Part shown: one piece after another, positions 10,337 through 22,222 of the stretch
How positions within the stretch are numbered: the stretch's first letter is position 1
Layout of the letters: each line of letters starts with the position of its first letter
Source: Chlorokybus atmophyticus
Taxonomy: Eukaryota > Streptophyta > Chlorokybophyceae > Chlorokybales > Chlorokybaceae
Direction of reading: 5' to 3'
NCBI GenBank assembly: GCA_009103225.1
Contig: RHPI01002656.1
Span: 322,096-386,095, forward strand
DNA length: 64,000 nucleotides
Notes under the pieces: model-generated
The model's input: only the letters and a program-made list of their open reading frames with translations
Told to the model about the DNA's origin: nothing
Databases searched by the model: none
Translations under genes and position numbers: made by a program

Positions 10337-12882
10337 ATGGCGGCTGCGGCGGCGGCGGCCGGCGTGGCGAGGAGAGAGGTCTGCCAAGCTGTTTGTTGAT
10401 TGTTGTGCGAGGGTGAAGCACGAGCATGCTCTCGTCAAACCATGCGTGACAGCTTTGACCTTGCGTTGGTGGAGTGTCAAACTGCTCTCGCAGGATGGCT
10501 TCTTCGTCGGCTCCATTGCTGACGCGATCGCTGCCGCCAAGGCCAAGCAGCTGATGCTTGTCGTGGTCGTCCAAGGTGAGGCCAGTTGAGGAAGCAAAAG
10601 TATGCTTTGATTTAGCCGGTGCATGGGACGTCTGTCGTGATTGCTTTTGCAATTAGCAAGGTGACTTGCAGCTGTTTGGCAGTAGGGTAGTGAGTTGGGC
10701 ATGCGTTTCAATAAATCTCAACGTGGGTGAAGTACTGGAACCACACCAGCCTGAGCGCCAGCTTGCACTGCTGCTGCTTGCTCGGCTGTGTTGATCTTAT
10801 TGTTGCAACGGCAGGCCATGATGAAACCAGCCTGCGCATGGAGCAGATATGGAGAAACCCAGAGGTAAGGTCCGGAACACTCGCATTGTGTTCTTGCAGC
10901 GAGCGGCTTGATGAGACATGTAGTAAAGCGAACTTAGTCAGGTTGCAGCTCGACTTTAGCTGCGCAGTACTTTTCTTGTTCGCCGTGCGCACGAAACTCC
11001 TACATGCCAATTCCTTGCTCGCACGTCTGAGCAGGTTGCGGCTTTTCTGAGCTCAAACGCTGTGGCGCTCAAGCTTGCTGAAGGGAGCACAGAAGCTGGC
11101 CAGTTCCAAGCTATATGTAAGGCACCTAAGGAGGACCATGTATGCATGCATCTCTGCATCGCGCGTGTCAATGCAGTATTTGCTGTTGCAACATATGTTG
11201 TGTGTTGTGCTAACTGACGCTGTTGCATAGATCCGTTGCAAGCTATACCAGCCGCTGCAATCATCAACTTCAATGGAGCCCAGCTGAACCTCTTGAGTAA
11301 GTGACGCATGTGCCTGAGGCATGCATGCTGTCAGCACGCAGCCCACTGACTATAAGGTTGATGCAGCTGGTTTCATATCTGCAGAGGCATTGCTGTCAGC
11401 TCTCAGCACTGCCAAAAGGTCACTAGATGAGCAGGTATGTTTCGTCCTTTGTTGACAAGGGGGTGCATGATGTACAATGGAAGGTTGCTGTTGTAAAGTT
11501 GCTGCACGTTGTCATGCACAGGTAGCAAAAGCTGCAGCAGCTGCTGCGGTGTTGGCGTACATGGCCTCGAACAACCATCAACGACCCCCTGCAGCTGCTG
11601 CTGCGCACACGGCAGGCGTTGCAACAACTTCAACACCGTCACCTAGCTCAACAACTACACCATCGCGCACGCCAAGAACAGCCTCTGGTCCTCCAGTTCG
11701 CACCCCGCCCACAGCTGCTGCGCATGCAAGCACGACTCCAAAACAAAGTTCAACAAGCGTTGCAGCTACAAATCGTGGGTTACACGAAAAAGGAAAACAG
11801 GCTGTCAAGGAGACAAGATCCGAGGCTGCATCTAAACCATCAACAGAAGCTGTCCAAGCAAAACCACCAGAGCCAATCAGACCTTCCAAGCCGATGGTGG
11901 CGCAAATTCAAGTACGGCTGACTGATGGATCCAGCTTGAGATCAGAGTTTGCACCGGATGCGCTGTTAAGGGATGTGCGGACGTACATTGACATGGTAAG
12001 CATTGAATAGTGGTTGCAGCTGCATGACATGTGGCTTCCCAACGTCACAGCAGAAACCAAGTGCGAGATTTTGTTGCATTGCCGACGAGCCGTTTTGCAG
12101 CTGAGTGCAATGTTGCTAAGGTTGTAACTGAGAATTGTCGGTCCTTGTTGCTCCAGACACGCACGGATGGCGGTGCCAAGTACAGCCTTCTCAGCCCGTA
12201 CCCTCGTCGCACATTTGTCGAGAGCGATTACAACCGGGCGCTGTCGGAGTTGGAGCTGACACCCAGTGCCACGCTGATTCTAGCCGTAGGACAATTCACT
12301 CACGTCATGATTCTGTCTTTGTTGCTTTTGCCTCTGGCTTTGTTGAGCTTGCTGCATGCGTTGAATGCTGATTGCCGATTGTGACACAGCGTGACCAGTT
12401 GATTACGTGTCGCCATGCTTCTTACCCAGCGTTGCACAATGCAGCCACAAGCAGCTACTGGCGATGACAGCCAAGCTTCAAGCTCAGCAAGAGCTGCAAC
12501 ACCTTCTGCTGCTTCACCAACTGGGAGCGGGTTGCTTGGTGGCGTGCTGTCGTACTTCAATCCTCTCGGTTACTTCAAGCAAGGTGATTCCGCGGCACCA
12601 GCAACAACATCAGCAACTGCACACGCTTCACCACCGAGCACACCTCCAGATGATGAGACTCAGCGTGCCAGTGCATGGGAGTATGAACCAGACCAGCAGC
12701 TTGAGACGAAGTTGCGCCGACAGCAACAACCACCGCAACAACCTCAAGTGCGCGACGGCCTCACACGCAGAGCAGGGCGCGGGGGGAACATTCACACGTT
12801 GTCGCATGCAGTCGACGATGACCCGTCGAGGAACATGTACTATAACGGCAACTCCACGCAATTTGGCGGTGATAAAGATTGA
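10337..12882 (+). CDS. UBX-domain protein, UBXN4/PUX11-like
   Basis: Nine-exon model: 10337-10378, 10494-10575, 10815-10864, 11035-11116, 11231-11296, 11367-11434, 11522-11995, 12157-12285, 12430-12882; 481 residues, all phases consistent. N terminus: Ala-rich start, then a thioredoxin-fold/UAS-like region (FFVGSIADAIAAAKAK; IYPLQAIPAAAIINFNG), as in UBXN4-type proteins. Middle: Ala/Pro/Thr-rich linker. UBX domain: QIQVRLTDGSSLRSEF at the end of exon 7 and YPRRTFVESDYNRAL in exon 8. C terminus ends NGNSTQFGGDKD, like plant PUX proteins. UBX domains dock on the p97/CDC48 ATPase, so a role as a CDC48 adaptor, possibly in ER-associated degradation, is expected. The first exon is uncertain: its donor (GTCTGC) is weak, and an unspliced start at 10248 is an alternative. 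Confidence 0.85.
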
Positions 12883-13701
12883 GTTTCTGGCGTGGTGCCT
12901 TGTGTATATGCTTTTCTGCTACAGCAACTTCATGTGTTGTTTGTTGCGGTCTGTCATCGTTATGCTGTACAACAAAGAGCATTGCTCGATTTGCTGAAAG
13001 AGCAGTGCTCTGTGAGCAATGCATTGTACGCGTTGCTCACATGCACTTCTGTACACAGCCCGTGTGGGCAGGTTACTCACATTAACAAGCATGTGTGCAT
13101 GTCTAACGAAGGTGTGTGTGTAGGAGCGTGTTAGGTAGAAATAAGCAGTAGATAGTAGCCCGGTGGTGTCGCATGTAACCGTCATTGCATGTGGTTGAGT
13201 TTGCGTTTGTGTGCGCGTTGCATGTATACACAGCCACGACATCCAGTGCCGCAGAGGGAGTTTTCAGACCTGCCCTTTAGAGCATGCGTGCGTGCGTGTA
13301 CTGATAAAACCCTCAGGCGGCAGTCGACGAGACGGCAGTAGGCTGGCAGAGGTGGCGGTGGGGGTGTACAATATATAGGATGCAGGGATTGTGGCATGCA
13401 TGAGAGTGCAAGGCCTACTTCACTAGCAACGCCAACCACACCCAACAGCACGCAACACTTACATTCACCACCGGGTGTTCCACCTACTCACTACCTACCT
13501 AACTTCACTACTAGCCCAAACCCCGTTAGACAAGCATGCATGCACGCGGCAACACCTGCACCACGACCGTTGTTTAGCGGCCCAATCGTCGAGAAGGGGC
13601 AGCAGCCTCAGCAGACCCAACGGACTCCCCCTCCTCCGCCCACATCACCGCCGCCACCCGCCACAACTGCGTCGTCCATTCTGCTTGACGCAACTGTGTC
13701 G
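12883..13701. other. Intergenic stretch between the UBX gene and gag relic copy B
   Basis: Includes the 3' end of the UBX gene and low-complexity, Pro-coding CCNCC-rich sequence at about 13570-13680. A 20-base word at 13375 (ATAGGATGCAGGGATTGTGG) recurs with two changes at about 13835, suggesting a small duplication at the edge of copy B. No supported gene. Confidence 0.45.
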
Positions 13702-15027
13702 TTAGAATCTGCGCATGGGCGCGCAGCATGCATATGCACAGCACGCCGCACTCCCTGTCGCCGTGTCGTTGCTGTGTGCGCCTGCTTCGATGACACGGGA
13801 AGTTGGTACTGCTCCCCATGCACTCAGATGAATGCATAGGATACAGGGATTGCGGGATCGACTGGGGTCTGGAGCAGAAGCAGGAGCACGTGAGGGACCA
13901 GAGTTCATATCCAACACGGCTCTCGTCCACACCTTGCGGTCGTGGATGGCCTGGGCTGTTAAAAAGGCTTGAAGCAACGAATACCCTTATGGTCGGGTAT
14001 TTTTGAGAGCGTTGTCCACTGTACTATTTAGTGGAGGCTCCAATTGGCTGACGAACACCACGGCGGCAGCTTCGTCGCTGAGGATCTTGTTGTTAGTGTC
14101 CTTCAGCAGCTTAACCATACGGGTGTAAATGCGCAGTGGGTCCTTCCCTGCTTTGCGCCAAAAGTGTCCCAACTCCTCCACCTTCTGACTGGTCTATGGT
14201 GGGAATGTGCGCCGAAGTGCCAGATACAAATCCTGCAGGGGTGACAATGTACGGTTTACCCTGACGGTGAGGGCGGGATCTCGTATGCTGACTGAGCCTG
14301 AAGACAGTGTACTGACTGCAGCCGTGTCTTGGGTTCCCTGAGTCCTTGTGTGGATTGGAGTGTCAGGTATGACGACGCGTTGTCGTGCTTGTGCTTCCTC
14401 AAGTGCAGCTTGTTGCTCTGCCATTAGCCTGAACGCCAACACTTGCACCTAGAACCGGCGTGCTTGTTGCGCTGCTGCCAACTCGCGGTCGACCAATGCA
14501 GGATCAATTGCTGGCATATCTGCTTCAGCTCTCAACTGCGCTGCGGCCAAAGCTTCCGTTAGGGTAGGGCCTTGCAGTGGGGCAGCTGGACCAATGGGCG
14601 TGACAGGGACGCCAGGAGTTGATGCCTCCATGAGGAGAGCTTTGGTGCCGGCCAGAACTCCGTACCCTCCAATCTCATGCTGTGCATCAACTAACCTATA
14701 CACCTCATGTGCCTCGAGATCTAAGCAAGTTGCAGCCATGCGAAAAGACGTTACATTTGACCAGTTGGGAGTTTTTATCGCATGGTAGCTCATCCTGCAA
14801 TTGAAATTGATGATCCATTCGTCCAGTGGTGTTGTGCCAAGATGTCCGGAGAAGGTGAGACCATGAGTGGAACCGGATGCCTCCATGTCGTCGTAGTCGA
14901 GCTGATCGATGAAGCCTTTAACGTGATGACGAGACCGTATATGGCTGAAGTCGCTGGTGGTCTCCTCGGCCATAGGGGAAAGCCCATAACGATGAGTGAA
15001 CTCTCTGACTGGTGTAGACTCACTCAT
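13702..15027 (-). pseudogene. Broken gag-like gene, copy B
   Basis: The longest piece, 15027-14449 on the minus strand, starts MSESTPVREFTHRYGLSP and includes LTFSGHLGTTPLDEWIINF and a following helical region. It stops at 14449 and continues as 14448-14194 (Gln/Ala-rich, coiled-coil-like). Then, after a shift, comes 14181-13987 (MEELGHFWRKAGKDPLRIY, then LSDEAAAVVFVSQLEP), then 13977-13702 (SLLQAFLTAQAIHDRKV). This order mirrors copy A, and copy B retains more of the N terminus. Confidence 0.62.
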
Positions 15028-15346
15028 GCAAGTCGCACGGTGAGCGCAGGAGAGAGTGAGGCAGAGTGTGTGTGCTCTACTGGTGCTCCCCCAATGCTAC
15101 CACCCAACACATTAGTGCTTGTAAATGCACTATGTGCTGGCAATGATCACACAACACTTATGCAACCAACGCTGTTGCCAGCATGCAAGCCACGCTGATG
15201 CACGACACTCACTTGTACAAGGAGGATGACACTGTAAGTCAACAAGCCACTACTACAAGTAGTGCTGCTTGTATAGTGCCTTGAATGAGGTCCAGATAAT
15301 TCCACTGTTAAGTGAGGTGTATGAATGCGGCAACACGTGGACCCAC

Positions 15347-15414
15347 AGTCTGATGCGGACTACACAACGTGCACCCACACAGTCTGATGCGGACTACACA
15401 ACGTGCACCCACAC
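15347..15414. repeat. Perfect 34-bp tandem duplication
   Basis: Two identical 34-bp units, 15347-15380 and 15381-15414, beginning AGTCTGATGCGGACTACACA. They lie in the leader/LTR-like part of copy B and are absent from copy A. Confidence 0.9.
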
Positions 15415-15825
15415 AACCACAATCACATTAAGTGACAAGCAATGCACGTGTGCATACACTGCATTCTCTTATGTGTAGATGTGTCTTGGCAACCGGGGCG
15501 GCGAGGTGATGCCGTCACATCAAGCCACAACAACTCAGAGCAAGTCCCGAGCACTCCGAAGATCAACATCCGTACTTCTCAATTCCAAGTCTTTCAGTTC
15601 TCATTTACAGTGTCATCAACGTACAGAGACTAAGTTCTAAGCCTTTATAATCAGGTGACAACCGTGCAGTCCAAAGATAACGGCTAGTTTACGAAATGGC
15701 GAAATGGTAGATTAAGCGTAAGTCAAACTCGCAACGGATCAGCTAGTACGGCTGGTACTAGGTACCTACAAAGACTGACTAACAACTGTTTCGTGTTGCG
15801 GGACTCATGCCAATAGCCGGGGTCG

Positions 15826-16950
15826 GTGTCTGGCTGTAGGCTGATCAAGAGGGTTACTGATGCTGATAGCACGGGAACGATGCCTGGCTGTAAGCATCAA
15901 CGAGGAAGTTGGCCCCTCTTGGACCGCTGGCATGACACTATTGCGACTACAACAACAACAATGCTGGTGGCCACCACCTCAACAACATCGGGGCACGCAA
16001 GGAAGAACCTGAATATAAAGGGAAGAACCGCCCTCCACATCGCAAAGAACCTAAGGGACGTCCGCGTGCTGGAGCTGATGTTAAAGCACCAGCCAACTCA
16101 CTAGCCGTCGACCAAGTTGCAGCCCTTATGGCACGCGTGGCATAGTTGGAAAAAAGTAAGGAGCAGGACTATTAGCCTGCTACGCTGTCCGTTGGGCATT
16201 AATGGCACAATAATGGGAGAGGGACACTCCCACGCCATCGCGTATGCAACTGTCAAGAGGTGCGCGCAGAGAAGCTGTCGCATTATCAACAGCGGCATCG
16301 CCGAAGGCAACAAGTGAGGCTGCATCAGCAGCCACAACCATCGCGCATGCAACCGTCAAGAGTTGCGCGCAGAGAAGCTGGCGCATTATTAACAGCGGCA
16401 TCGTCGAAGGCAACAAGTGAGGCTGCATTAGCAGCCACAACCATCGCTGGGACAACGCCGTCGACACCAACCGGCGCAGCAAGAGTCTAGCACCACATTG
16501 GCCCCAGTGATGGAAAGCACCGACACCGCATGCATCTATGGCTGCAAAACCCATTGATGATGAAGGCACCACCCTTGCTACGGTTGAAGCCGGTAAAACT
16601 AGGCAGGTTTGCCGCTGTACTCCCAGCCGCGTTTACCATAACAGCTTCTGTTGGTGCCACCACCTTTGCTGCCGCTGATGCTGTTGCACCCTCTGCGGTT
16701 GTTGCACCATCTGCAGTCGCCACTGCCGCCGCATCATCGGAGGGTCGTACAGCCCCTCCACCACACCTTGATGTCACTCAACAAGTGCTGCGCGGACCAC
16801 AAGCAGAGCGCGCCTGGGTGTCCGTCTTATGTCACATTGAACCAACAACCATTGCGTACGGTTCAAGGGGGCTGTCATGCCAAATACATTCGCATGCCAA
16901 TCCTCCTCGAGCATGCCTACATCTAGCCCCAAGCCCGGGCTACCAGAATA
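15826..16950 (+). pseudogene. Possible retroelement-derived coding relic, broken
   Basis: Coding-like but frame-disrupted sequence. One frame at about 16000-16140 reads a basic segment followed by a coiled-coil-like VDQVAALMARVA, interrupted by TAG, reminiscent of the C-terminal part of some gag proteins. Further on, 16300-16850 is Ala/Thr/Ser-rich in several frames. A separate frame (15990-16104) has an ankyrin-like look (GRTALHIAKNLRD), but one such segment is not enough to call an ankyrin protein. It is followed at 16873 by a G-tract plus TGTCATGCC junction like that at 6367. Origin uncertain. Confidence 0.3.
16236..16441. repeat. Two tandem copies of a 103-bp unit
   Basis: Units 16236-16338 and 16339-16441 differ at a handful of positions. 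A third copy starts at 16442 but diverges after a few bases. 103 is not a multiple of three, so the duplication breaks any reading frame through it. Confidence 0.88.
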
Positions 16951-19140
16951 AAGACCGCGTGCGACCCAGCCTACTGCTAGCTACTTCGTACTTCATGTAG
17001 CATGTAGCTAGGGCTACTTTATAGACCTCTCTGTAGAAACCGCGCGTAGCTGATCAGTTAGGAATCTGTTATTAATTCATGTGCTACATCGAGTCTTAGG
17101 GGATTTTCATAGTATCATATGGCCTCAATGTGACCGTTGGCCTAGTGCCCGCGTGGCATTGCACAGTCATGATTTGACATATGTAAGTAGGAAGTCATGT
17201 CACTAGACTCACTGGTGACACTTTGAGTGAGTACTAAGAGTAAAGACTCTGACTTTAAGAGCTTGTGAAGCGACTTGAATGAAAGCACACCGTTCCGGTT
17301 GCCAAGACCACCGCTTCAACGGGTGCGACCCTGCACGGTGCTTTCAGTCATTAATTTGCCAATGTTTGTCTTGGATCAATTTCATGGCAATTAGCAGGTC
17401 TGGTCCCCGTGGGGTGGGATCGGATGTGCTGCTCAGCTCCGTTACCACTGTAACAGCGGCGCCTTAACCATTAGGCTATGGCAAAAATCGTTGCCATAGG
17501 AGCCACATGCTATTTAACCATGTCCCGTATCCACGATATGACAGTCATGCAACAACATATATAACACTGACACTGTGTCGTGACGATGTCAAAACGAAGA
17601 TTATTAATCCTGGCGAAGTCCCCCTGTTCCAATGAAAACGAGAGCTATTTATTGTACAAATTTGTTTTCATGTGACAAAAAGTCATGCACTAGTAGTGTC
17701 CCCAAACGATGAATATAGCGCTTGAGCAGTAAAGGAAACCCTAGTGCAAGAACCAAGCATAAAGGGAGAACCTGGAATCTGACAAAGAATTGCAGTTACA
17801 GTTACCTACCCCTGCTACTCCTCCCTTGCCGCTGCCTCCTCCTCAGTTCCTTCGCCACAATACCGCTGCCTTCGCTGTCTTCGCCTTCAACTTCGTCACA
17901 ATCGCCGTCGTCATAATCGTCATTGTCGCCATTGTCGCCTTCGTCGGCGGCAAATATACGCAATGCAGCCGTAACAATAAAAAAATGTGATGCAGACACA
18001 GCATTCATTAAGACATTGCATTGTTTATGTAAGACAAGCAATCATACATACAGTGTACTTTATGAGCCTAAGACCTAGACATCATTTATTCTAACTCGTG
18101 ATAAAACAGTACAAAGTAAATCAATCATGGCACTGTGTGATGTGCAATTGGTTAAGCCACCGCAGCGGAAGTCCTAGTGGCCCTCGAACCTCGTGATCAC
18201 GAGATTGAAGTAGTATTGAGCACAGTAAGTATATGAATACCGTAATCATGGCATATTCGTCAGCTGCATTATGGCGATTTTCGCATCAAAACCTCATTAG
18301 ATAATTGTAACGTCATTGTGTTGTGTGATACTTGTGCCACTGGTTGTGGCCCACAATAGTGCGGTGAGAGTGTTGCAAGCATAGTTCTTAACGGGAAAAG
18401 CTACCTCTATGCATTTGCGATACTTTCATGTCTGGGCCCATTGCATCATATATATAGACATGTCGAATCCACCCTAAAGTAGTGACCACAGATACATGAG
18501 AACATTGGATTACATGCACAGTGCCGTTGTTCGGTGTAATCATCAATGCTCACTGTAGTGCAATACACCACCGTTTGCCTTACATTGCCTTACATATTTA
18601 AACTTGAAATTGTGAATGTAAACAACACAAAGCGAGGATTTAATGAAACGTACCACATCTATAACTTCTTGAGTTTGCACGACTTTTATTAATTGCAAAA
18701 CGTATTCAGAACCCTCCCCCCTTATTCGTAAGAACGCACATTGTTAATGCTTCTATAATTAGGGGGGTGGGGGGGTGAGGGGTGGGGGGGTTGTGTACGA
18801 GTAACGCTACGCAATGCCGTGAAAACTTATAAAAACATCAAGATGTCCTTACCATATCATGCAACGTTGATTAGTCATCATTAAATGTCATAAAACCTAA
18901 TCAACGTCCTTCAATTCAATTGTTGCCCTCATTGTCGTAACACTCCCTACCAGCACCAATTGTCCTTACAACAAGCAAAATGTTAGCCACCATAAGGGGC
19001 CACATTTGCCTCCAGAATAGAATATTCAACATCAGTATTATTGCCGAGAGGAATCATAGTAAAAAGTGCAACTACATTGAGGGTAGACTGTACCGGAGGT
19101 AGCGTACGATGCTGGGATGTGCATGGCATGAATCACATCA
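16951..19140. other. Gene-poor stretch
   Basis: No supported gene. Contains a tRNA-like relic on the minus strand near 17395-17483 (A-box-like TAGCCTAATGGTTAAGG, degenerate B-box), a 9-bp hairpin CTATGGCAA/TTGCCATAG near 17474-17497, pyrimidine-rich low complexity at 17800-17950, and a G-tract at 18760-18790. AT content rises toward 19200. Confidence 0.5.
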
Positions 19141-19150
19141 TGCATGGTTA

Positions 19151-19243
19151 TAAATAAATATATCTATATATATTTACATATACATATATATGTATGCATA
19201 TATATACATACATATACATACATATATATATATATACATACAA
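19151..19243. repeat. AT-rich TA/CATA microsatellite
   Basis: Imperfect run of TA, TATG and CATA words. Confidence 0.85.
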
Positions 19244-19292
19244 CATTGCTTATTTAGTTAGGTTATGATTATTCGTATACATGCACTTGTAT

Positions 19293-19352
19293 GCTATATG
19301 TCACAACTTTCTTCACAACATTGCTATATGTCACAACTTTCTTCACAAGAAA
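19293..19352. repeat. 30-bp tandem duplication
   Basis: GCTATATGTCACAACTTTCT starts at 19293 and again at 19323; the two units are near identical. Confidence 0.85.
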
Positions 19353-20760
19353 TGCAAGGCGCTCATTTCATTTGAGATGATAAACCTCAATCAACATCAT
19401 TTTGCCATAACGTTGAATTGAACCTTAACATTGTGCATGCGTGCACATTGTGCCCGTTGCAATGCACTTTCTCTTTCAAAGTTGCATGATGCAAGATGCC
19501 AAGCGTTGGACTATGTATACATGTATACGTGTACCTACAAATCTGCGTGCGTGTCACGCATCAATAGGCGAGGATCGCACACATCAATTTGGCCAATTTC
19601 TTGCCACGCCTCTATGATGCATGCATTTTTGTGTCTTTACACAAGCTTGTCATGTTATATCATTGATCACTTGCCGACGTTGCAAAAGTTTATGCCTTCA
19701 GTGTCTTGTCGCTTCAGCGTGATCAAACACCAGTCGTAAGTCGCATGATTGCAATGTATGCACAAAGTATAATGGAGACACGAACTGCTTGTGCGGGCCC
19801 TCCAAGGGATTAATGATTGTGCTAATTGGATTGATATACACATTCATTTGCTGACATTGCGTATTGGTACTTTAATGTTACATTGACTTGTTAAGACAAA
19901 GATGGTATTGATACTTTGATGTTACGCTATCAAACTAGTGCTGCATTAAAACTTCGTTTCTTATTAATTATGTAAGGGTGCAAAGCAAAATGCAATGACG
20001 TTATTTAGCACAATTGTGTACTGTTTGTGTTGTGCGTGTTCAGCACTGGAGCATGCATTCAACAGAGGCCATATGTATATGAAAGGGACTTCCTGAGGCA
20101 AAGATCCGATTACAGTAAACTTTAACGCATAGATTTGACGAAGTTGCCTGTATAGACGGCATATGTATGCCCTTGTTTCAGTCGTAACATAAGTTTATAT
20201 TGAATTTTTAAGTTGAGGATTTAATATGCCACATTAACACCAGGGACGTAGCTTAAAGACTTATTGAGGACCAAATGAGCTCAACCAACGCCTGTTGCTC
20301 ATGTGACTTAATGGAACACCCTCATTTCGTAGCAGCCTTCCGAAGGAGTCCGCACGCACGCACGCATGCACGCTTTGTGTGTGGCACACACGCACACACA
20401 CAACTCGTGTATATATATATATATACGATCGGCCCGCAGTTTCATTTACGGCTGCGAGGGCAAACAGAATGTGTACACCCTCTCTTAATTGCGCATTAAC
20501 CGGGGTCAGCGATTAAATCCAAACTTTCCCCTTGCGGCCACCTTTTTGCGGCAGAAGCGCTATCGCAAAGATGCGCTCTCAGTTTGGGTGGGAGTTGCAA
20601 TTGAGTTCTAAGTAATTTGCCTTCAATAAGGTTGCTATACTATCACAGGAGTCTTGCAGTCTGTGCGAGTACTATCATTGATTGTTTCGGTCTGAACCCG
20701 AGATCGCCCGAAACTGGCACAAACCGCTTGTGCCAATACCTGCAAATAACCATAAGCTAC
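19353..20760. other. Gene-poor stretch
   Basis: Short open frames only, with no motif. A short (TA)n tract flanked by CG is at 20409-20427, preceded by a CACACGCACACACACA-type tract at 20388-20402. Confidence 0.5.
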
Positions 20761-20912
20761 ACCACCCAAAACCCTAGGTAGGCGCCTCTCCCTGCAGTGC
20801 AAGCGACAACTACCAGGTAAAACCACCTCCCAACCCTAGGTAGGCGCCTATTCTTTGTTGCAGGCGTTAACCACAAGGTAAGCACCCTAAATCCTGGGTA
20901 GACCGCTCAGAT
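20761..20912. repeat. Three diverged copies of a ~61-bp unit containing CCCTAGGTAGGCGCC
   Basis: The core CCCTAGGTAGGCGCC is at about 20772 and 20834 and, degraded, near 20893 (TCCTGGGTAGACCGC). Each copy is preceded by an ACCACC/GCACCC word and followed by a CAGGTAA/AAGGTAA word. The CCCTA core is plant-telomere-like, but the unit is not a telomere array. Confidence 0.6.
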
Positions 20913-21646
20913 ACGCCCCACACATGAGGGTAAGGAAGGCCCCTTGAACAAATCAGCTAAGCACCCCAAACACATAGCAAGTGAGCACCAGACTTGAGTT
21001 AAAAACTCTCTCTTACCAACACCATGCTGGCCTCGCCTGTTATACTCCTCCTTGTTGTCTTCCCACTTGGCCACAGGCGAACTCACAAGGCATCCACGCT
21101 TGTGGCCCACATTGCGCTTACACATCAGATTCTCTCGGCACTTGCGGCACACACAGGCACTTTAAAGAGCCATTAACTCCTTGTCACCCACAGTAACAGA
21201 TAACATGCATGCTCGTGCATGCATGTGCACATTGATCAGCTCTGTGCAAGCTGTTTATCAATGCATTGTACAATTCATCATGCTCAAGGCTCATGAGCTC
21301 AAGGACTGACTGCATGAGCGAACCATTTACGTACTGCACCCACTTAAGCAGTTGAACTCCCATACAATCATGCTGTCAACATAGCAGCCTGAGAGTGATC
21401 ATGCCTTGCCTGCTATGCGTGACAACTATATTTCCTCCTCTTTGCGTGCTCAGCATCACGTGCTCCTGCCCCAGGCGGCGCCGCCAAGCGTGACGCCGCA
21501 TGCCGTGACGTCCAACAGCCAGCGATGATCACGGCCCGGCTCTGAAGCTACGGGGTCCACACGGCGGCCACGTGTCTTAAAAGGGACGAAAGGGCATAAA
21601 TCTCGTTCGCTCATGCGAGACGACGTAGTCGGCTTGACGCAAAAAA

Positions 21647-22222
21647 TCACATACCTCTCGTCCCGTAGCGCGTCATGCGTGCAGGTACGACCGCGGCCCA
21701 CAAGACAACGTAGCAAATGCGCCCTCTTCGGCATGATGGCCACACGCATAGCGCATGACGGCCGCCGTTAGCGCCTAACAGTGGATGTGGTAACCCTGGA
21801 TGTGTCCTAACAGCTGTGCGGAACATGTCCATCGAGATACGCAACGCGGGGAATACGAGCATGGCGAGCCGCCAAGCGCCTGCACCGACACCCGACGCCG
21901 ATAGTCGGCGCGCCTTGTCTTCCGCTGTCGCGCCAGTATCATAGGTTAATGCCACCTCAACATCAACGGCGCTAAGATCGTCTTGCAACTTGCGAGCCTC
22001 CGTGCGTGGCATCGCCGTAAAAAGCGAGAGAAGGGGGCGCGCCGCCGGTGGCAGCAACAGGCACAAGCGGTTGTGTGTCAGCACTGGCAAACAACCGCAG
22101 TACCGGCGGGTAACGCACCTACTGATAACCGGTTGGTGCAGATATACAAAAATGCAGACCTTTGCATCGGCACACCTAAATCTATTGCCAGTGCTGTTAA
22201 GCGCATTGAGCGATGATAACAT
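21647..22222 (-). pseudogene. Possible reverse-transcriptase-type retroelement C-terminal relic
   Basis: The minus strand reads about 190 residues including ARRLSASGVGAGAWRLAML and, some 20 residues on, FRTAVRTHPGLPHPLL, then a GGRHALCVW block. This pattern (SxxGxGAxAW, then F-R-x-A-x-R-x-x-x-G-L-P, then a G-x-H-A-x-x-C block) resembles the C-terminal part of some non-LTR retroelement ORF2 proteins that occur widely as genomic relics. No RT palm motif is present, so the call is tentative. GC content is higher than in the neighbouring sequence. Confidence 0.35.

Larger units (their letters stand above)
13702..15640 (-). mobile_element. Decayed retroelement fragment, copy B (gag plus upstream leader/LTR-like sequence)
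   Basis: Minus-strand relative of copy A at 7243-9000. Coding remnants lie at 13702-15027 and related non-coding sequence at 15105-15640, including a TTCTCATTTACAGTGTCATC word near 15598 that matches TTCTCACTCACAGTGTCACC near 8934. No protease, RT or integrase is present. Confidence 0.75.

Noticed and set aside
13396-13839. Proline-rich plus-strand frame of 147 residues
   Set aside because: Overlaps the end of gag relic copy B on the other strand and is low complexity.
15990-16104. Single ankyrin-like segment
   Set aside because: Only one partial repeat, and another frame over the same bases reads a gag-like tail.
17395-17483. tRNA-like sequence on the minus strand with A-box and weak B-box
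   Set aside because: The acceptor and anticodon stems do not pair, so it is not a tRNA gene. It could be a SINE head, but no second copy was seen.
18130-18215. Another tRNA-like stretch (GTGCAATTGGTTAAGCC)
   Set aside because: No cloverleaf can be drawn and the B-box is absent.
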